Shown: positions 5,221-6,949 of the stretch, one piece after another
Position numbering within the stretch: position 1 is the stretch's first letter
Layout: the number at the start of each line of letters is the position of its first letter
Assembly (NCBI GenBank): GCA_030917805.1
Contig: JAUPUA010000061.1
Coordinates: forward strand, 1-6,949
Origin: Patescibacteria group bacterium
Lineage (GTDB): Bacteria > Patescibacteriota > Saccharimonadia > Saccharimonadales > HK-STAS-PATE-42
Direction of reading: 5' to 3'
Length of the DNA stretch: 6,949 bases
The notes under the pieces: generated by a model
Database searches by the model: none
The model's input: only the letters and a program-made list of their open reading frames with translations
What the model was told of the DNA's origin: nothing
Program-made: the position numbers and the translations under genes

Positions 5221-5375
5221 TTAGTATTTCAATCCCACAATGAACTTCCTATGCGCGGGAATCAATGTCTCTTTAGATTTTAATAGAATTCGTTGGTACT
5301 CATCAGGCTAGTCAACTACCTCCTCAAAAAGTTTGGATAAGGTACGTGAGCCTCTGCCAGATAAGAATTCTTCAT
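5221..5375 (-). pseudogene. Repeat copy F: decayed small gene
   Basis: Rightmost copy. From the core onward it aligns without gaps to the intact copies (GRGSRTLSKLFEEVVD, stop, PDEYQRILLKSKE, ending KFIVGLKY, TAA at 5223-5221). Three defects are seen. The candidate ATG (5375-5373) is out of frame with the core. Asp in GRDS is Gly. The Ser codon of the SP(D/E)xY stretch is TAG, so only the second half could follow. It sits upstream of the desaturase gene in the same orientation. The rest of the gap from 5154 to 5440 holds only this remnant, the desaturase leader and the hairpin at 5383-5404. Confidence 0.75.
5323..5358 (-). repeat. 36-bp repeat core, copy F
   Basis: Differs from cores A and D by one base (GAC to GGC, Asp to Gly). 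Although the small gene here is broken, the core has kept every silent position. Confidence 0.85.
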
Positions 5376-5382
5376 TTTCTAC

Positions 5383-5404
5383 GAACCCTTTTCAGGGTTC
5401 TTTT
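5383..5404 (+). terminator. Rho-independent terminator, rightward
   Basis: GAACCCT (5383-5389) and AGGGTTC (5394-5400) form a perfect 7-bp stem with a TTTC loop, followed by TTTT at 5401-5404. No plus-strand gene lies immediately upstream, so it either shields the Nudix gene from readthrough out of the array or is left from an earlier gene. It marks the right-hand border of the array. Confidence 0.65.
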
Positions 5405-5424
5405 AGCTACCAAAAAATTTAATG

Positions 5425-5430
5425 TAGAAT
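5425..5430 (+). promoter_or_regulatory. Possible -10 box of the Nudix gene
   Basis: TAGAAT lies ten bases before the ATG at 5441, which would give a leader of only about four bases. There is no Shine-Dalgarno and no clear -35. Weaker than the other -10 boxes. Confidence 0.35.
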
Positions 5431-5440
5431 TAAGTTTAAT

Positions 5441-5929
5441 ATGGCTAACTATTTTCAAGGGACTTTACAAAAACCATATCACATATCAGTGGGAGCTGCC
5501 TTAGTTAATAGCAAAGGGCAGATCGCATGCCACCACTTTATAGATCATCCCAAACTTAATAATGAAGCTTTCATCTTAATGCGCGAAACGATGGAACCTA
5601 ATGAAACTATTGAGGATACACTACGCAGAGGATTAATGGAGGAATTCGGTGCCGAAGGTGATCTTATAGCTTATGTTGGCTCTTTGGTTAAACAATATAA
5701 AGCAGGAGAGGCTACGGTTCAGAAAACAACTCTATATTTTTTAGTTAAGCTTAATGAGATAAGCGAAGACAGAAGAGATCCTGATGATCCAGAAAGTGGC
5801 AGCACCATAGAATGGCATAGATCAGAAAAGCTAGCCCAATTAATGAAATCATCTGCACTCAAACTAGGATTACCGGATATGGACGAATCAGAAATTATAG
5901 AAAGAATCACTAAGCTTAATCTAATTTAG
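5441..5929 (+). CDS. Nudix hydrolase-like protein with incomplete Nudix box
   Basis: The fold resembles Nudix pyrophosphohydrolases, which cleave nucleoside-diphosphate-linked substrates using metal held by the box GX5EX7REUXEEXGU. Here the matching region is about 49-71: Glu49 replaces the first Gly, Glu55 is kept, Arg63 is kept but the next Glu is Gly64, and Glu67, Glu68 and Gly70 are kept. The two key metal-binding Glu of EExG remain, but the lost Glu of the RE pair makes normal activity doubtful. Around it, ISVGAALVNSKGQI (15-28) and TTLYFLVKL (96-104) look like the Nudix beta strands. At 162 aa it is normal in length. It lies just outside the array, behind a terminator, and probably has its own promoter. 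A binding-only or altered-substrate role is possible. Confidence 0.75.
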   Translation: MANYFQGTLQKPYHISVGAALVNSKGQIACHHFIDHPKLNNEAFILMRETMEPNETIEDTLRRGLMEEFGAEGDLIAYVGSLVKQYKAGEATVQKTTLYFLVKLNEISEDRRDPDDPESGSTIEWHRSEKLAQLMKSSALKLGLPDMDESEIIERITKLNLI

Positions 5930-5948
5930 AGTTTCTCTTATATACTTA

Positions 5949-5957
5949 TGCTATAGT
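5949..5957 (+). promoter_or_regulatory. Extended -10 promoter of the VIT family gene
   Basis: TGCTATAGT matches TGnTATAnT. A start near 5964 would leave a leader of about 34 bases before the ATG at 5998. No clear -35 and no Shine-Dalgarno. Confidence 0.45.
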
Positions 5958-5997
5958 AAATTATAAATAATAAAACTTAAGCACTCTCAACCTACAT

Positions 5998-6459
5998 ATG
6001 ACAACTATAAGAGAGAACTTAAGAACAATAATATTTGGTATAGAAGATAGCTTTGTATCTACAACTGGAGTAATTGTAGGCTTAATCGCTGCTGGAACCT
6101 CAAAAGAAACAGTCCTAGCTGCTGGTCTGATAACAATAGTAGTTGAGGCAACTAGCATGGGGGCAGGAGAATTCATCTCTAACGACGACAATCCAACAAG
6201 AGGCAAGGCCGCACTAAGAAAAGGATGGCTAATGCTAATTTCATACCTTCTGGCAGGTCTATGGGTTATGCTTCCTCTTTTCTTCGGGATAAGGAATAAC
6301 CTAATTATTATTACTTTTACCTTTTTGAGCCTATTCGGTCTAGGGCTCTGGAGGGGCTACATTCTAAAAGGTAACAAGCTTAAGTTTGCACTACAAACAG
6401 TTGCAATAAGCGGTGTTGCATGCGGCTTTGGTATAGCCGTTGGTTTACTATTTAAGTAA
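5998..6459 (+). CDS. VIT1/CCC1 family transporter, short form
   Basis: Integral membrane protein of the VIT1/CCC1 (DUF125) family; characterised members move Fe2+ or Mn2+ across membranes. The first half is typical: FGIEDSFVSTTGVIVG (13-28) with the conserved Asp and Ser-Thr, then VEATSMGAGEFIS (49-61), matching the family's SMxxGEY/FxS motif that ends the second helix. Membrane spans are estimated at about 18-34, 36-54, 75-97, 100-117 and 130-152, giving five. At 153 aa it lacks the cytoplasmic metal-binding insert between helices 2 and 3 and is shorter than plant VIT1 or yeast CCC1. The metal cannot be named. The ATG has no Shine-Dalgarno. It is likely transcribed alone from the box at 5949. 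Confidence 0.85.
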   Translation: MTTIRENLRTIIFGIEDSFVSTTGVIVGLIAAGTSKETVLAAGLITIVVEATSMGAGEFISNDDNPTRGKAALRKGWLMLISYLLAGLWVMLPLFFGIRNNLIIITFTFLSLFGLGLWRGYILKGNKLKFALQTVAISGVACGFGIAVGLLFK

Positions 6460-6474
6460 ATTTAGAAGATTATC

Positions 6475-6483
6475 TGTTATAAT
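6475..6483 (+). promoter_or_regulatory. Extended -10 promoter of tRNA-Pro
   Basis: TGTTATAAT is a perfect extended -10, 12 bases before the tRNA. It lies inside the perfect palindrome CTGTTATAATAACAG (6474-6488), so the minus strand also reads TGTTATTAT and could fire leftward into the end of the transporter gene. Confidence 0.65.
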
Positions 6484-6495
6484 AACAGTTTGTAA

Positions 6496-6571
6496 CGGGG
6501 TGTGGCGCAGTTGGTAGCGCGCGCGGTTTGGGACCGTGAGGTCGTAGGTTCAAGTCCTATCACCCCGACCA
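6496..6571 (+). tRNA. tRNA-Pro (anticodon UGG)
   Basis: Complete cloverleaf: acceptor stem CGGGGTG (6496-6502) with CACCCCG (6561-6567), D arm with GTTGGTAG, anticodon loop TTTGGGA (6527-6533) with TGG at 6529-6531, and T arm with TTCAAGT. The CCA end is encoded (6569-6571). The C1-G72 pair is typical of bacterial tRNA-Pro. UGG can read most or all CCN codons. The 3' part is shared with the end of the leftward recombinase-like gene, as at an integration site. Confidence 0.95.
6550..6571. other. Probable attachment site at the tRNA-Pro 3' end
   Basis: The recombinase-like gene reads into the tRNA, and its stop TGA (6552-6550) lies in the T loop, so the last residues GDRT come from antisense tRNA sequence. 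This is the usual look of an integrase gene beside the att site of an element inserted at a tRNA 3' end. The core length cannot be fixed without the other end of the element. Confidence 0.5.
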
Positions 6572-6949
6572 GAAGATATTTCGCTTAAATCCACCAGTAA
6601 ATCATAGGGTGGATTTAATTTTATAACAGATACAGAGTCGTTTCTCACACGTAGGTTCAACACCAACTCGTTACATATAAGGTCTTGTTCCATTAAATCG
6701 GTAGAATTGAGTAGCCGTAACAGATATGAATTGATGAGTTCGTAGAACTCTTCTTCAGTAGGTAGTCCTGTCTTCAGTTCTTCTAGCTTGTCTTTATTCT
6801 TGGCTACGTTATGCTCCGCCACCTTAACAAGCTTCTCATAGTGTTCCAGCTTGCCATCATGGTGCTTCTTATAGTCTTCAGGATGAGCGACTTGGAACTC
6901 CTGGTACTTTGCATATTGCTTCTGATTAATACGCAGGTCGTTCTCAGAC
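6550..6949 (-). CDS. Site-specific recombinase, probably serine type, C-terminal part (5' end beyond window)
   Basis: Open through the right edge, so the true start lies outside; a GTG at 6822 is internal. The visible 132 codons begin SENDLRINQKQYAKYQEF, continue as a highly charged helix likely to be a coiled coil (to about KLEELKTG), then EEEFYELINSYLLRLLNSTDLMEQ and NELVLNLRVRND, and end with SVIKLNPPYDLLVDLSE. The pattern of a long charged helix, a short helical segment, two beta strands and a closing PxDLL resembles the C-terminus of large serine recombinases. Neither the catalytic Ser domain nor the zinc ribbon is in view, so the type is not certain. It ends inside tRNA-Pro. It belongs to an element to the right and is the nearest candidate enzyme for the array on its left, though no link is shown. 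Confidence 0.55.
   Translation of the reverse strand, partial: SENDLRINQKQYAKYQEFQVAHPEDYKKHHDGKLEHYEKLVKVAEHNVAKNKDKLEELKTGLPTEEEFYELINSYLLRLLNSTDLMEQDLICNELVLNLRVRNDSVSVIKLNPPYDLLVDLSEISSGRGDRT
6585..6622 (+). terminator. Perfect 11-bp inverted repeat behind tRNA-Pro, possible terminator
   Basis: TTAAATCCACC (6585-6595) and GGTGGATTTAA (6608-6618) are exact reverse complements with a 12-base loop, followed by TTTT (6619-6622). On the plus strand it could end the tRNA transcript. It lies inside the coding end of the leftward recombinase-like gene, so its sequence also has to encode protein. A role as a recombinase binding site is the alternative. Confidence 0.45.

Larger units (their letters stand above)
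323..5375. other. Array of gene modules separated by copies of a small-gene repeat
   Basis: Six same-orientation copies (four full, two tail-only) of a ~150-bp minus-strand small gene separate five modules carrying one or two genes each, and a further module lies left of the first copy. Module genes are unrelated to each other and lie on either strand: S51 hydrolase, two unknown proteins, unknown protein plus YdcF, and desaturase plus sugar transferase. Full copies are spaced 1559, 1692 and 1647 bp core to core. Direct repeats of this kind would allow a module to be lost, gained or duplicated by recombination. What is seen is the repeat layout; that it works as a cassette platform is inference. 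No recombinase gene lies inside the array; the only candidate is the partial one at the right edge. The array may extend left of the window. Confidence 0.65.

Noticed and set aside
323..5375. Repeats as a CRISPR array
   Set aside because: Only four cores, about 1.6 kb apart with genes between, no short spacers of even length and no cas genes.
323..5375. Repeats as integron attC sites
   Set aside because: No RYYYAAC/GTTRRRY pair and no long imperfect palindrome in the repeat; it is protein-coding in copies A and E. A functional parallel remains possible.
323..5375. Repeats as insertion sequence ends or miniature transposons
   Set aside because: No terminal inverted repeats, no target duplications and no transposase in the array; all copies face the same way.
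5719..6206. Minus-strand open frames over the Nudix and transporter genes
   Set aside because: Shadows of genes with clear family motifs on the plus strand.
6550..6822. Complete 90-aa gene starting at GTG 6822
   Set aside because: The frame stays open to the window edge with similar charged, coiled-coil-like sequence, so it is the end of a longer gene.

Overview
The window looks like a compact bacterial chromosome segment, probably from the Candidate Phyla Radiation and perhaps Saccharibacteria. The reasons are short genes packed tail to tail, AT-leaning codon use rich in ATA, CTA and AGA, overlapping stops and starts, a pared-down VIT/CCC1-type transporter and genes that appear to start at the first base of the mRNA. 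TGA is a normal stop here (it ends the sugar transferase and the recombinase), which argues against the recoded Gracilibacteria/Absconditabacteria. The phylum is an inference from style, not from a marker gene.

Positions 1-5375 form an array of unrelated small gene modules separated by copies of one repeat. The repeat is a small gene on the minus strand, about 50 codons, never longer than 51 aa. Four full-length copies (A 323-472, D 1882-2031, E 3574-3729, F 5221-5375) and two tail-only copies (B 1152-1190, C 1505-1528) all point the same way. The products share GRDSRTLSKLFE near the N-terminus and KFIxGL(R/K)Y at the C-terminus. Copies A and E are intact, D has lost its start, and F has a frameshifted start and an internal stop. 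Outside the core the copies differ mostly at synonymous or conservative positions, so the small protein has been under selection. A 36-bp core (425-460, 1984-2019, 3676-3711, 5323-5358) is almost invariant even at silent sites, with sharp edges, as expected of a recombination site or a segment kept uniform by conversion.

The modules are: an unknown 98-aa protein (+); an S51 (peptidase E-like) hydrolase (+); an unknown acidic 101-aa protein (+); an unknown 102-aa protein (-); a two-gene unit of an unknown protein and YdcF (+); and a two-gene unit of a fatty-acid-desaturase-like protein and a phosphoglycosyl-transferase-like sugar transferase (-), whose end is joined by an ATGA overlap to small gene E. 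The cores lie 1559, 1692 and 1647 bp apart. Plus-strand modules end with a stop codon overlapping the stop of the minus-strand small gene by two bases at A, C and E. This resembles a gene-cassette array whose punctuation is a protein-coding repeat; I do not recognise it as a described system.

From 5376 to the right edge lie a hairpin terminator, a Nudix-like gene with an incomplete Nudix box, a VIT/CCC1 family transporter and tRNA-Pro(UGG). The last gene, cut by the right edge, reads leftward and ends inside the tRNA. It looks like the C-terminal part of a site-specific (serine-type) recombinase, which marks an integrative element joined to the tRNA 3' end. Several plus-strand genes have an extended -10 box (TGnTAnnnT); for the peptidase and the 2127 gene it lies 6-9 bases before the ATG, indicating leaderless mRNAs.
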